A DNA stretch of 59,343 nt from Chlamydiota bacterium (GCA_013288895.1 JABDAY010000001.1:1-59343); one strand, 5' to 3'. Shown: positions 7,062 through 15,853, numbered from the stretch's first letter. Notes: generated from the sequence alone by a model not told the origin. Numbers and translations are program-made.

Positions 7062-8450
7062 TTAAAGAATTTCAGCCGCAATTGCCGCAAGTTCCGATCT
7101 TTCCGTTCTCTCTAAGAATACATGCCCGTAAATGGGGCAGTTTCTGAATTTGCCCACCACGTAAGTCAGCGCATTGGAGTCCTTATCCAGATAAGGGTTG
7201 TCAATCTGCGTTGGGTCTCCAGTAAGAATCACTTTTGTTCCATGGCCTGCCCTTGAGATAATTGTTTTTACTTCATGAGGGGTCAGGTTTTGCGCCTCAT
7301 CGATGATCAAATACATTTTAGGGAGCGTCCTACCACGAATAAACGTGACAGCTTCCATCTCAATCTTTTTGCTTTCCATGATCCACTTTTGGGTCTCTTC
7401 CCCATTGCCCTGACCACTGGCATTTTGGCAAAGATACTCTAAATTATCATAGATCGGCTGCATCCAATGAAAGAGTTTTTCCTCTTTTGTTCCAGGTAAG
7501 TACCCAATGTCTTTTCCGAGAGGAACAACGGGTCTGCTGACTAAGATTTTAGTGTAAATCCCCTCGTCAAATACTTTGCGCAAGCCCGATGCCAATGCAA
7601 GCATTGTTTTTCCTGTGCCTGCCTGACCCATCAATGAGACGAGCTTAATGTCATCGCGAAGAAGAAGATCGATCGCACACTTTTGCTCTGTATTTATTGG
7701 ATTGATCCCCCAAATATCTTTGGGTGTTTTTAATAAGGGTTCTAACCGATTTGTATGACGATTGTATTTGCATATGACTGATGACTGCTCGGGAGATGAA
7801 AGGAGACAATACTCATTTGGAGCAAAGTCCTTTATAGCCTCCATTACAATCGATCCATCTCTGAGAAAAAGATCGATCTCTCTTTTAGGTACCTCAATCT
7901 TCCTAAAGCCTTTGTAGATGTGATCGTAAGAGACTTTGAGATTTTCGTAATCTACTGCTTCAAGGCCGATTGCCTCTGCTTTTACCCTCATAACGATATC
8001 CTTGGAGACTAAAACAACCTTTTCTCCAATTTCGCTGAGTTGAAAAGCGATCTGCAAAATCCTATTATTGCTTCTCTCTAAGGAAAGGGGGAAAGTCCGT
8101 TTTTCCCCGTTTTTTATTTCTAGAGCAATCCTGACTCTGATATCCCCTTCAATGACCACCCCTTTATGTAAATCTCCCTTTCCCTTCCTTTTTAGGCTAT
8201 CTATATAACGGACTACATGGCGGGAGTTTTTGCCAAGTTCATCCGAAAGGCGTTTCATATTATCAAGCTCCTCTAAAACAGGTAGAGGGATCACAACGTC
8301 GTTTCCATTGAATTTACTAATTGCATCGGGATCATGCAAAAGTACGTTAGTATCTATAACAAAGGTTTTTCTGTTCACAGGGATATTCTCCTTGTTGGTG
8401 AAACTTGCTGTCGGATTCAAATTAATCGCTTCTTTCGCTCTATTTTCCAT
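7062..8450 (-). CDS. PIN domain-PhoH family ATPase
   Basis: PIN nuclease domain fused to a PhoH-type P-loop ATPase (PhoH2/YlaK-like), thought to act as an RNA helicase-nuclease. The PIN domain near residues 25-160 shows VIDTNVLLHDP, LPVLEELDN and the late acidic region VVLVSKD. The PhoH domain shows GQAGTGKTMLALA, SRPVVPLGKDIGYLPG, LIIDEAQNLTPHE and LTGDPTQID. The start is placed at ATG 8450, preceded by AAAGAG at five bases; an upstream in-frame ATG at 8489 would add 13 residues without a good site. It ends facing the phosphatase across palindrome A. Confidence 0.9.
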   Translation of the reverse strand: MENRAKEAINLNPTASFTNKENIPVNRKTFVIDTNVLLHDPDAISKFNGNDVVIPLPVLEELDNMKRLSDELGKNSRHVVRYIDSLKRKGKGDLHKGVVIEGDIRVRIALEIKNGEKRTFPLSLERSNNRILQIAFQLSEIGEKVVLVSKDIVMRVKAEAIGLEAVDYENLKVSYDHIYKGFRKIEVPKREIDLFLRDGSIVMEAIKDFAPNEYCLLSSPEQSSVICKYNRHTNRLEPLLKTPKDIWGINPINTEQKCAIDLLLRDDIKLVSLMGQAGTGKTMLALASGLRKVFDEGIYTKILVSRPVVPLGKDIGYLPGTKEEKLFHWMQPIYDNLEYLCQNASGQGNGEETQKWIMESKKIEMEAVTFIRGRTLPKMYLIIDEAQNLTPHEVKTIISRAGHGTKVILTGDPTQIDNPYLDKDSNALTYVVGKFRNCPIYGHVFLERTERSELAAIAAEIL

Positions 8451-8656
8451 ATCAACTCTTTTTTTTAATGTTCCCAAAAACCGGAGCATAGCGGGTACTG
8501 TAACATCTTACAACAACTTTTTTTCTGTATATATAACTACCTGTAATACAGCATGTTAAGGCCAGAATAAGCAATCGAATGCAATAAGTGCTAAATCGCT
8601 TGACACAGAAATGCTTCTCAGTATATAATAATGATATAAGAAAATTGAGGTCACTT

Positions 8657-9334
8657 ATGAAAATAACCATTAATCATAAAATGTTAAGCATACCCCCCTA
8701 TGTATCAGTGGCTTGGAAGAATATCGCCTCCTTGCACGCAGAATACAGACTTGCTCAAACAGTCCTTGTTATCAGCCTTTTAAATGGATCTATTCTCGAA
8801 ATCCCCAATTTGGACGGAGAGACCCTTGAAATAATTTTCTTTGCGCACGCAAGATATATGGAGTCGGAACTCCCTATTAAAAAGTTTTCATTGCCTATCA
8901 CACCTGATTTTCCTATGCCCACCGATGGAGGAGGGATAGAAAACGTTGCAGGAGCATTGCAGCACAACCCTGATTTAGCAAATACCCCCGATCTTCCGGA
9001 AGATTTTTTGAAAAAAATCGCCGACGTCACTAAAGTGATCTCAATCGATGAAAATCTACTTTCTAAACCTGAGCCTCATTGCAATTGCGTCCACTGCCAA
9101 ATTGCTAGAGCTATCCACAAAACGATTGATGGCTCACCTGAGCAGCAAGAAGAGGTCACAGAAGAAGATCTTAAATTCCGCACCTGGGATATCGACCAAT
9201 CTGGCGACAAGCTTTATATTGTCAAGAACCCTTTGGATGAAAAAGAGCAATACAGTGTTTTTCTAGGCGAGCCCATTGGCTGTACATGCGGCGAAAAAAA
9301 CTGTGAACACATACAAGCAGTCCTCAAGAGCTAA
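8657..9334 (+). CDS. conserved-looking Cys-rich protein with a SWIM-like zinc motif
   Basis: 225-aa protein of unknown function starting at ATG 8657 (GAGGTCACTT just upstream). The N-terminal 70 residues are a compact mixed segment starting MKITINHKMLSIPPYVSVAW. The C-terminal half carries two cysteine clusters: CNCVHCQIARA near residue 145, and CTCGEKNCEH near the end. The second fits the CxC-x(n)-CxH spacing of SWIM zinc fingers, and together they could form one or two zinc sites. It looks like a chlamydial conserved hypothetical, but I cannot name a characterised homologue. Confidence 0.7.
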   Translation: MKITINHKMLSIPPYVSVAWKNIASLHAEYRLAQTVLVISLLNGSILEIPNLDGETLEIIFFAHARYMESELPIKKFSLPITPDFPMPTDGGGIENVAGALQHNPDLANTPDLPEDFLKKIADVTKVISIDENLLSKPEPHCNCVHCQIARAIHKTIDGSPEQQEEVTEEDLKFRTWDIDQSGDKLYIVKNPLDEKEQYSVFLGEPIGCTCGEKNCEHIQAVLKS

Positions 9335-9344
9335 AAAGAAAAAA

Positions 9345-9454
9345 AGATCGGGCACGCACGCGGGCGCGGGCACGGACACGAAATCCGGAGAGAAAAAACC
9401 TTAACCTTTTCTTTCTTTCGTGCCCGTGCCCGTGCCCGCGTGCGTGCCCGATCT
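9345..9454. repeat. hexamer-unit palindrome, copy B (slightly degenerate)
   Basis: Right arm (9419-9454) is identical to that of copy A. The left arm (9345-9380) carries two differences, GGGCGCGGG and CGGACACG, so the stem is imperfect. It stands just after the Cys-rich gene and before the SH3 gene, again at a gene 3' end. Confidence 0.88.
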
Positions 9455-9528
9455 TCTTTCTTAGCTTGTAATAAAAATCGTTAATATCTAGAATGACCTT
9501 TAACTATTCATGTTAGGAGGATCGTTCC

Positions 9529-10734
9529 ATGTTCAAACATTGTCTTATTTTGTTAAGCATTATTTCCTTTGCCAGTTCTTATGCAGACGAAGCACCGAAT
9601 CCAGAACAAGCTCCGGTCGTTGCTACAGTGATGTCTGAGACACCCGTTATTCAAGATGAAGTTTCTGCAAACCCCGCTCTAGATATTCCCTTCAGTGCAT
9701 TTACAGGGAAAGTTAAAGGGAAAAAAGTTCGTTTACGCCTCAAGGCTGATCTAGAAAGCCAAATTGTTAAAGAGCTTGGCAAAAATGATCTCCTTACAAT
9801 TATCGGTGAGAAAGGAGACTTCTTTGCAGTAGAACCTCCCACAAACACTAAAGCTTATGTGTTCCGCAGATTTGTGATCGATAACGAAGTGGAAGGGAAC
9901 AAAGTCAATGTGAGACTTGAGCCTAGCTTAGAATCCCCAGTCATAGGACATCTTAATGCTGGAGAGAAAGTAAACGGAATCATTTCTACCCTTAATAATA
10001 AATGGTTAGAGATTGTACCTCCTTCAAATACACAGTTTTTTATCGCAAAAGATTTCATTGAAAACGTAGGCGGACCCGAATACAAAGAAAGAATTGAGCT
10101 AAAAAGAAGAAAAGCAGACGAGTCTTTTGACAAAGCTGCACTCATAACTAAGAATGAGCTTGAAAAGTCTTTTGAAGAGATCGACATTGATGAGGTCAAT
10201 CTAAGCTACAGCGCCATCCTTGATAAATACACAGATTTTCCAGAGTATGTAAACAAAGCAAAAGAAGCACTGACACTTGCGCAAGAAGCCTATCTTCAAA
10301 AGAAGCTTGCGTACCTTGAAATGAAAAAAGAGGAAGCAGCTTCTGAAACTGTCACCATAGAAGTTCCCTCTGAGATGAGCGCCCGCATGCTCATGGCCGC
10401 AATCACAGATAAAATGAAACTTTGGGAACCTGTTGAAGAGGCTCTGTATCTTACTTGGGCACAAATCAACGATGATAAATCGACTGACGATTATTATGAG
10501 CAGCAAAAAGTCAATCCTGTAATTCTTACAGGCATTGTAGAGGCCTATACTGCACCAGTTAGAAATAAGCCGGGCGATTTTATCATAAGAGATAAAGATA
10601 TCCCAGTGGGCTATCTCTACAGCACCAAAATTAATCTGCAAGAATTTGTTGGCAAAAAAGTCACGGCTATTGCAGCACAAAGACCCAATAACAACTTCGC
10701 CTTCCCCGCATTCTATGTGCTAAGTGTGGAGTAG
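9529..10734 (+). CDS. secreted protein with two bacterial SH3 domains
   Basis: 401-aa exported protein preceded by TTAGGAGG. Signal peptide MFKHCLILLSIISFASSYA. Two SH3b repeats follow at about residues 50-108 and 112-175, each with the pattern VRLRLKADLESQIVKELG or VNVRLEPSLESPVIGHL and then a Gly-Glu/Asp turn and a W/F-V-P strand. A charged, Leu-rich helical region at 185-280 looks like a coiled coil, and a small beta-rich domain ends the protein. Such domains usually bind peptidoglycan or peptides in the periplasm. Its stop directly abuts the next start, so the two genes are co-transcribed. Confidence 0.8.
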   Translation: MFKHCLILLSIISFASSYADEAPNPEQAPVVATVMSETPVIQDEVSANPALDIPFSAFTGKVKGKKVRLRLKADLESQIVKELGKNDLLTIIGEKGDFFAVEPPTNTKAYVFRRFVIDNEVEGNKVNVRLEPSLESPVIGHLNAGEKVNGIISTLNNKWLEIVPPSNTQFFIAKDFIENVGGPEYKERIELKRRKADESFDKAALITKNELEKSFEEIDIDEVNLSYSAILDKYTDFPEYVNKAKEALTLAQEAYLQKKLAYLEMKKEEAASETVTIEVPSEMSARMLMAAITDKMKLWEPVEEALYLTWAQINDDKSTDDYYEQQKVNPVILTGIVEAYTAPVRNKPGDFIIRDKDIPVGYLYSTKINLQEFVGKKVTAIAAQRPNNNFAFPAFYVLSVE

Positions 10735-11538
10735 ATGGAATTAAGAGAATGGGCCATACACATTCTCTCTGCAGATCGGATGGAAGATAAGCTCTTTGAA
10801 CCTAAAGAGCTAACAGATCAGGAACCGGGAGGCGCTTTATTTTGGAAGATGCCGACCCGGCCTCCTGGGATGGAGTTTAAGCGGCACACTTCTAGAGAAA
10901 AGCTTCCCAGTTTTCAAGAACATAACGATTCTGATAAAAGAGCTGTTTGTCTACATAGATTTGCCGGACATGAGCTTTTGGCCGTGGAAATCATGGCCTA
11001 CGCACTACTTGCCTTCCCAGAAGCCCCTAAACATTTCAGAAAAGGTGTTGCCAATACGCTCAAAGAAGAGCAAGGACACGTCCGCCTTTATGTTGCCCGA
11101 ATGGAAGAGATGGGGCTAAAGTTTGGAGACCTCCCCTTATACCGCCACTTCTGGGCGCATATCCCCTATCTGACAGACCCCTTGCGTTATATCTCCGTGA
11201 TGAGCCTAACTTTTGAAATGGCTAACCTTGATTTTGCTCCCCACTACGGAAAATCCTTTGCCTCCCATGGAGACGAAAAATCTGCAAAGCTCATGCAAAT
11301 CATTTTACAAGACGAGATTCAGCATGTCTCTTTTGGCTATAACTGGCTAAAAAAAATGAAAGGCAACCTCACAGATTGGGAAGCTTGGGAACAATCCCTT
11401 CCCCCCTTAATGACCCCCAAAAGAGCCCGCGGCTTCATCTTCAACGCAGCCGATCGCATAGCCGCCGGCCTTCCCCAACACTGGATTGACAATGCGCGCA
11501 CATACAATCCAGTTCCAGGGATGAAATCCCCGGACTGA
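10735..11538 (+). CDS. DUF455 ferritin-like protein
   Basis: 267-aa member of the DUF455 ferritin-like family, a four-helix bundle expected to bind two metals. Likely ligand clusters: HRFAGHELLAVE, KEEQGHVRLY, LTFEMANLDFAP and QDEIQHVSFG, giving the Glu/ExxH pairs typical of di-iron carboxylate proteins. It was compared with the chlamydial CADD protein, also a metal-binding helical bundle, but the spacing fits DUF455 better. Start ATG immediately follows the SH3 gene's stop. The last codons lie inside an inverted repeat (11481-11566), so the C-terminal DNARTYNPVPGM may have been reshaped by it. Substrate unknown. Confidence 0.75.
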   Translation: MELREWAIHILSADRMEDKLFEPKELTDQEPGGALFWKMPTRPPGMEFKRHTSREKLPSFQEHNDSDKRAVCLHRFAGHELLAVEIMAYALLAFPEAPKHFRKGVANTLKEEQGHVRLYVARMEEMGLKFGDLPLYRHFWAHIPYLTDPLRYISVMSLTFEMANLDFAPHYGKSFASHGDEKSAKLMQIILQDEIQHVSFGYNWLKKMKGNLTDWEAWEQSLPPLMTPKRARGFIFNAADRIAAGLPQHWIDNARTYNPVPGMKSPD

Positions 11539-11566
11539 ATTGTATGTGCGCGCATTGTCAATCCAG
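11481..11566. repeat. inverted repeat overlapping the DUF455 gene end
   Basis: Arms of 32 bp (11481-11512 and 11535-11566) with one mismatch, around ATGCGCGCACATACAAT. The 22-base spacer itself holds a small GGGAT/ATCCC hairpin. It contains the last coding bases and the stop at 11538, and could act as a terminator. The bases just after it (CCAGGGATTTCATCCCTGG) open the promoter-like module of the next gene. Confidence 0.8.
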
Positions 11567-11568
11567 TT

Positions 11569-11668
11569 CCAGGGATTTCATCCCTGGCTATAAACCATGA
11601 TCCCTACGGGATAAAGATTAAATACATTCTTGTAGAAAATTATCCTGTAAATACATAAGATCCTTGGT
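11569..11668 (+). promoter_or_regulatory. shared upstream module of the MYND genes, copy 1
   Basis: Begins with hairpin CCAGGGAT-TTC-ATCCCTGG, then a second small hairpin ATCCC-TAC-GGGAT, then A+T-rich DNA with TTCTTGTAGAAAATTATC and ACATAAGATC. The last part recurs upstream of the second MYND gene and, with the hairpins, three times in front of comM. A promoter (TTGTAG and CATAAGAT as weak -35/-10) is the simplest reading, but spacing is not canonical. Confidence 0.5.
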
Positions 11669-11684
11669 TTCCAAAGGAGGAAAT

Positions 11685-12497
11685 ATGTCAGCATCAGTTT
11701 CAGCATCCCCAGCACCAGCTTCAGCATCATCAGGAAGATTAGTCTGTTGGAATAAAACTTGCCACACTGATAATCCAAGTTATTTTCTAGGATGTTCCCG
11801 TTGTGCTACTGCTCTATATTGTGGCAAAGACTGCCAACAGGTAGACTGGAAGATTCATAGAGTTTCATGTGTCCAAACGATCGCATCTATTGCCGAATCT
11901 TTTAATAGATTAATGACAAGTGCTATGTCAGATGAAGACTTTGCCCCATTACGTGAATTTATAGATTCACTAAATGCAATTCCCGTAGCTGAAGATATGC
12001 GGAGCGAAATGATTTTCTCTATGATTTCTGCCGGCCTAATCGGAACAACTTTACAAGTCATTTCCACATTGAACCCTGAAATGCAATTAAAGGAGATGAA
12101 GAAAGTGCTTAACCACTTGGTGCGCATTAGAGCTTTTGAAGTGCTTGATCAGATTAAAAATGGTCATTATCAAGAGCATATGACAGAAGCAATGACTTTC
12201 AAATGTACAGAATTTGAACATCAAATCTCTGCTGCTAAAAGGGAAGTTGGCGATGCCTCTATTTCAATTGATCAGATGCTAGAGATTATTAATAAAGGTC
12301 GAAAACAGATTGGTGCTTTGGGTCGGTTTGAGAGCTTTAAAGGAAAAATGGATGCAACTGTTCAGGAGCTATTTACTAGAGTTAACACCCTTTCTGACTT
12401 ATATGAAAAGGCCCATGACATGCGTTCTTCAGCTTCATCCAGCTTCATTAGAAATGCCTATATATTTCAATTGCTGCAGATAACTTTTAAAGACTAG
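11685..12497 (+). CDS. MYND-type zinc finger protein 1
   Basis: 270-aa protein with a eukaryotic-type MYND finger near residues 14-60. The ligands can be read as C..C (WNKTC), CSRC, YCGKDCQ, then W..H and C, the seven-Cys/one-His MYND arrangement. The N-terminus is Ser/Ala-rich (MSASVSASPAPASASSG) as in secreted effectors. The remaining 200 residues are predicted helical with no family I know. Start at ATG 11685 after a perfect AAAGGAGGAAAT. In eukaryotes MYND domains bind proline-rich peptides, so a host-protein interaction role is inferred. A close paralogue follows. Confidence 0.82.
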   Translation: MSASVSASPAPASASSGRLVCWNKTCHTDNPSYFLGCSRCATALYCGKDCQQVDWKIHRVSCVQTIASIAESFNRLMTSAMSDEDFAPLREFIDSLNAIPVAEDMRSEMIFSMISAGLIGTTLQVISTLNPEMQLKEMKKVLNHLVRIRAFEVLDQIKNGHYQEHMTEAMTFKCTEFEHQISAAKREVGDASISIDQMLEIINKGRKQIGALGRFESFKGKMDATVQELFTRVNTLSDLYEKAHDMRSSASSSFIRNAYIFQLLQITFKD

Positions 12498-12568
12498 CTT
12501 TACCGCCTAAGCGAGCAGAGCGAGCTTTGGTCCGCAATTTTTGTCCCATGGAGCAACGGCTAGAAAAT

Positions 12569-12609
12569 ATTCTTGTAGAAAATTATCGTGCTAATGCGTA
12601 AGATCTTTG
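12569..12609 (+). promoter_or_regulatory. shared upstream module of the MYND genes, copy 2 (short)
   Basis: Contains ATTCTTGTAGAAAATTATCG and a GCGTAAGATCTTTG end, matching the promoter-like part of copy 1 but lacking both hairpins. Same distance to the AAAGGAGG site of the MYND gene. Confidence 0.5.
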
Positions 12610-12627
12610 GGTTTTAAAGGAGGAAAT

Positions 12628-13422
12628 ATGTCAGCATCACCGGCATCAGTTGTAGGCTCACCAATGGGGTTAGGTTGTTGGAATACGAATTGCCCCACTT
12701 ATAACCCAAGTAGTTTTTTGGGATGTTCCCGTTGTGCTAATGCTCTGTATTGTGGCAGAGACTGCCAACACGCAGATTGGAAGAGGCATAAAGTTACATG
12801 TGTCCCAACGCTCGTATCTACTGTCGAATCTTTTAATAGATTAATGGCAAGCGCTATGTCAGATCAAGACTTTTCTCCGTTACTTGAATTTATAGATTCA
12901 CTAAATGCAAACCAAATAGCTATAGACATGCGGAGCGCAATGATTTCCGCTATGGTGTCTGCCGGCCTAATAGGAACAGCTTTGCAAGTCATTTCCGCAT
13001 TGAACGTTGAAATGCAACCAAGGGAAATAAAAAAAGTGCTTAACCTCTTGGTGAGCGCTAGAGCTTTTGCAATGCTTGATGAGATTGGAGAAGGTTGTTA
13101 CGGTGAGTATATGACAAATAGAATGGCTGAAATATTTGCTACATCCGGAGGTCAAATCTCTCGTGCTAAAGCAGACGTTAGCAATGCCCTTATTTTACCC
13201 GATCAGATGCAAGAGAATATTTATAAAGCTCGAAAACAGATTGACGCTTTGAGTCGGTATGAGAGTTTTAAAGGGAAAATGGATGAAACTGTTCAGGAGC
13301 TATTTACTGGAGTTGACACTCTTCCTGATGTATATGAAAGGGGTCATTCAATGCGTTCTTCAGCTTCGTCCAGCTTCATTAGAAATGCCTATATATTTGA
13401 ATTGCTGCAAAAGTTTTCTTAG
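12628..13422 (+). CDS. MYND-type zinc finger protein 2
   Basis: 264-aa paralogue of the preceding gene, similar over its full length: FLGCSRCANALYCGRDCQHA against FLGCSRCATALYCGKDCQQV, and both end SASSSFIRNAYIF. MYND ligands are complete. The N-terminus MSASPASVVGSPMG is again low-complexity. Start at ATG 12628 after AAAGGAGGAAAT. Tandem duplication with its promoter module is evident; divergence between the copies is spread along the helical part. Its stop is directly followed by the first unit of the 132-bp tandem repeat. Confidence 0.82.
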   Translation: MSASPASVVGSPMGLGCWNTNCPTYNPSSFLGCSRCANALYCGRDCQHADWKRHKVTCVPTLVSTVESFNRLMASAMSDQDFSPLLEFIDSLNANQIAIDMRSAMISAMVSAGLIGTALQVISALNVEMQPREIKKVLNLLVSARAFAMLDEIGEGCYGEYMTNRMAEIFATSGGQISRAKADVSNALILPDQMQENIYKARKQIDALSRYESFKGKMDETVQELFTGVDTLPDVYERGHSMRSSASSSFIRNAYIFELLQKFS

Positions 13423-13818
13423 ATGGTTCTTTCGAAGATTCAATCAGCTCCAGGGATTTCATCCCTGGCTATAAACCGTAATCCCTAACGGGATAAAGAT
13501 TTAATACATTCTTGTAGAAAATTATCGTGTGAGTGCATAAGATCTTTGTTCTGTATGGTTCTGTCGAAGATTCAATCAGCTCCAGGGATTTCATCCCTGG
13601 CTATAAACCGTAATCCCTAACGGGATAAAGATTTAATACATTCTTGTAGAAAATTATCGTGTGAGTGCATAAGATCTTTGTTCTGTATGGTTCTGTCGAA
13701 GATTCAATCAGCTCCAGGGATTTCATCCCTGGCTATAAACCGTAATCCCTAACGGGATAAAGATTTAATACATTCTTGTAGAAAATTATCGTGTGAGTGC
13801 ATAAGATCTTTGTTTTGT
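13423..13818 (+). repeat. three 132-bp tandem repeats leading into comM
   Basis: Units start at 13423, 13555 and 13687, with comM itself beginning at the next unit start, 13819. Each unit opens with the first 27 bases of comM (ATGGTTCTGTCGAAG...), then the hairpins and promoter-like part of the MYND module. Each therefore contains a 21-codon mini-ORF MVLSKIQSAPGISSLAINRN plus one residue. Units differ at only a couple of positions. The arrangement is explained by repeated duplication of a segment joining the MYND upstream module to the comM start. Confidence 0.92.
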
Positions 13819-15282
13819 ATGGTTCTGTCGAAGATTCAATCAGCTGCCTTCTGGGGACTTGAAGCGTCTGTTATTGACGTTGAGGTTGACGTTAAGCAAG
13901 GGGACAAGTTTCTCTTTATTATTGTGGGGCTTCCTGATGCTGCAGTAAAGGAATCTAAGGATCGGGTGCTTGCAGCCATTAGAAACTCCAACTATTCTTT
14001 GGGATTTGTCGTTTGTACCATTAATCTTGCGCCAGGCGATATCAAAAAAGAGGGGCCTCTTTATGATCTGCCCATTGCCCTTGCCTTGTTACATGCAGAG
14101 GTATCGACAGAGTATTTATGTATAGGAGAGCTTGGCCTAAGTGGAGAGACCCGCCCTATGAAAGGGGCCCTTTCAGCTACGCTGCTGGCCAAAAAGTTGG
14201 GGAAAAAGGGGATAATTTTGCCCAAGCAAAATCAGCGAGAAGCCTCCTGCGTACCCGGTATTGACATTGTGGGGGTGAGCTCCTTGAAAGAGGCCTACGA
14301 TTTTCTCCAAGACCCCACTCCTCAGAAATCCATCCCTCTCGAACCATTTACTAGTGTGCCACCTCTAGTTGATTTTGCAGATATCAAGGGGCAGCTGCTG
14401 GCCAAACGGGCACTCGAAATTGCTGCATCTGGGGGTCACAATCTTTTATTATCTGGGCCACCGGGATCAGGCAAGACCCTCTTGTCCAAAGCCCTACTTG
14501 GAATCTTACCCCCTCTCTCTATTGAAGAGGCTATTGAAATCACACGGATCCACTCCTTTGTTGGCAATTCTCCTGGCCTTGTTCGAGAGCGCCCTTTTAG
14601 AGCGCCCCACCATACGATTAGTTCTATTGGCCTCGTCGGTGGAGGAGGGATCCCAAAACCTGGAGAGGTTACCCTAGCTCACTTAGGAGTTCTTTTTCTA
14701 GACGAGCTTCCTGAATTTGCAAGGGCCACGTTGGAAGTTTTGAGACAACCACTCGAAAATAAGACAGTCACCATATCAAGAGCAAGACAAGCTGTCACTT
14801 TCCCTACAAATTTTCTCTTCATCGCAGCGATGAACCCTTGTCCTTGCGGCTATCAGGGACACCCACAAAAAGTTTGCACTGACACTCCACCGCAGATACA
14901 ACGTTATAAAGCTAAAATTTCTGGCCCCCTATTAGACAGGATTGACATGCATATAGATGTGCCGGCACTACCCTTTTACGATATGCATAAATCGACAAAA
15001 GAGGAATCTTCCTCATCTGTTCAACAAAGGGTGATTGCCGCGCGCGCCCTGCAATATAAACGGGCCGGAAAAACCAATTCTCTACTGTCTAATAAGGAGA
15101 TCACCATTAGCCCTGAGTGCCAAAATATTATGGGTCAGGCAATGGAATCGATGAGTTTAACTGCCAGAGGCTATTACCGGATCATCAAAGTCGCCAGAAC
15201 CATCGCCGACCTGAGCCAAAATGAGGAGATCCTCCCCGACCATATTATGGAAGCTCTTTCCTTCCGTTCTTCCCAACGATAA
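13819..15282 (+). CDS. comM: ComM/YifB family Mg-chelatase-like AAA ATPase
   Basis: 487-aa hexameric helicase of the ComM (YifB) family, which promotes branch migration during natural transformation. N-terminal domain with VDVEVDVKQ-like strand, IVGLPDAAVKESKDRV and GDIKKEGPLYDLPIALA. ATPase with GPPGSGKTLL (Walker A) and VLFLDELPEF (Walker B), plus AAMNPCPCGY with the cysteines of the family zinc site (CPCGYQGHPQKVC). Start is ATG 13819, since MVLSKIQSAAFWG matches the usual N-terminus. No Shine-Dalgarno is visible and the promoter-like -10 is about 10 bases upstream, so a leaderless transcript is possible. Confidence 0.93.
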   Translation: MVLSKIQSAAFWGLEASVIDVEVDVKQGDKFLFIIVGLPDAAVKESKDRVLAAIRNSNYSLGFVVCTINLAPGDIKKEGPLYDLPIALALLHAEVSTEYLCIGELGLSGETRPMKGALSATLLAKKLGKKGIILPKQNQREASCVPGIDIVGVSSLKEAYDFLQDPTPQKSIPLEPFTSVPPLVDFADIKGQLLAKRALEIAASGGHNLLLSGPPGSGKTLLSKALLGILPPLSIEEAIEITRIHSFVGNSPGLVRERPFRAPHHTISSIGLVGGGGIPKPGEVTLAHLGVLFLDELPEFARATLEVLRQPLENKTVTISRARQAVTFPTNFLFIAAMNPCPCGYQGHPQKVCTDTPPQIQRYKAKISGPLLDRIDMHIDVPALPFYDMHKSTKEESSSSVQQRVIAARALQYKRAGKTNSLLSNKEITISPECQNIMGQAMESMSLTARGYYRIIKVARTIADLSQNEEILPDHIMEALSFRSSQR

Positions 15283-15362
15283 CGGAAAAATTATTTTAAT
15301 CCTTGCATGTTTAATATTTTCTTGCTCTGATAGACGTCGAATAACTAACTAAGGAGTTATTT

Positions 15363-15818
15363 ATGACTAATTCACCTAGCGCTTTAGCGCAAACAGAAAG
15401 ACGGGATCCTCCTCGTCTCCCCTCCCCAAATATAGCTAGAGAGTCTAATCCTCTAGTACCTCAGGCAGCTCGTGCCAACGATGCTGCAAGGGGCCCTCTA
15501 CATCTAACAGACCCTCAATCTGGAACTATTCTTCACATTACGCACGTGCCTCAAATTCATTTTAGACAGGATCCTCATGTTTACGAACAGGCTTGGTTCG
15601 ACTGGGGGGCTATTCCTATTCAAGTGACCCCAGTAGGCCCATTACCAGCATCACCAGGAGCAACTTCCAGCTCATCAGGATCTCCTTGCTCATCGGAACC
15701 ACCTGATGGCTCTCCTCTCCCGCTCCCTGAAACCCACGCAGACCCCCTTAAGAAAAAGAAGATTCCACCGCTTAAAAGAGCCCACACAGCTCCCATTGAA
15801 CTAGTAAAAATTAATTGA
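15363..15818 (+). CDS. small Pro/Ser-rich protein, possible secreted effector
   Basis: 151-aa protein with ribosome site AAGGAG. No family recognised. It is low-complexity at both ends: residues 1-45 are rich in Ser, Pro, Ala and Arg, and residues 95-130 hold runs such as SPGATSSSSGSPCSS. A short ordered part between (SGTILHITHVPQIHFRQD) could form beta strands. A terminator follows immediately. Such composition is common in type III secreted proteins, but no direct signal can be read. Confidence 0.6.
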   Translation: MTNSPSALAQTERRDPPRLPSPNIARESNPLVPQAARANDAARGPLHLTDPQSGTILHITHVPQIHFRQDPHVYEQAWFDWGAIPIQVTPVGPLPASPGATSSSSGSPCSSEPPDGSPLPLPETHADPLKKKKIPPLKRAHTAPIELVKIN

Positions 15819-15828
15819 ATATAAAGAC

Positions 15829-15853
15829 AAGCCTAGGGCATCGCCCTAGGCTT
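15829..15853 (+). terminator. rho-independent terminator
   Basis: Perfect 11-bp stem AAGCCTAGGGC / GCCCTAGGCTT with a three-base loop and a short pyrimidine-rich tail, directly after the Pro/Ser-rich gene. Confidence 0.75.

Noticed and set aside
10735..11538. Reading this gene as the chlamydial CADD (pABA synthesis) protein
   Set aside because: The order and spacing of GHELLAVE, EEQGHV, FEMANLDFAP and DEIQHV fit the DUF455 ferritin-like family better than CADD.
13423..13818. The tandem 132-bp repeats as a CRISPR array
   Set aside because: The units are contiguous with no distinct spacers and they contain coding and promoter sequence.
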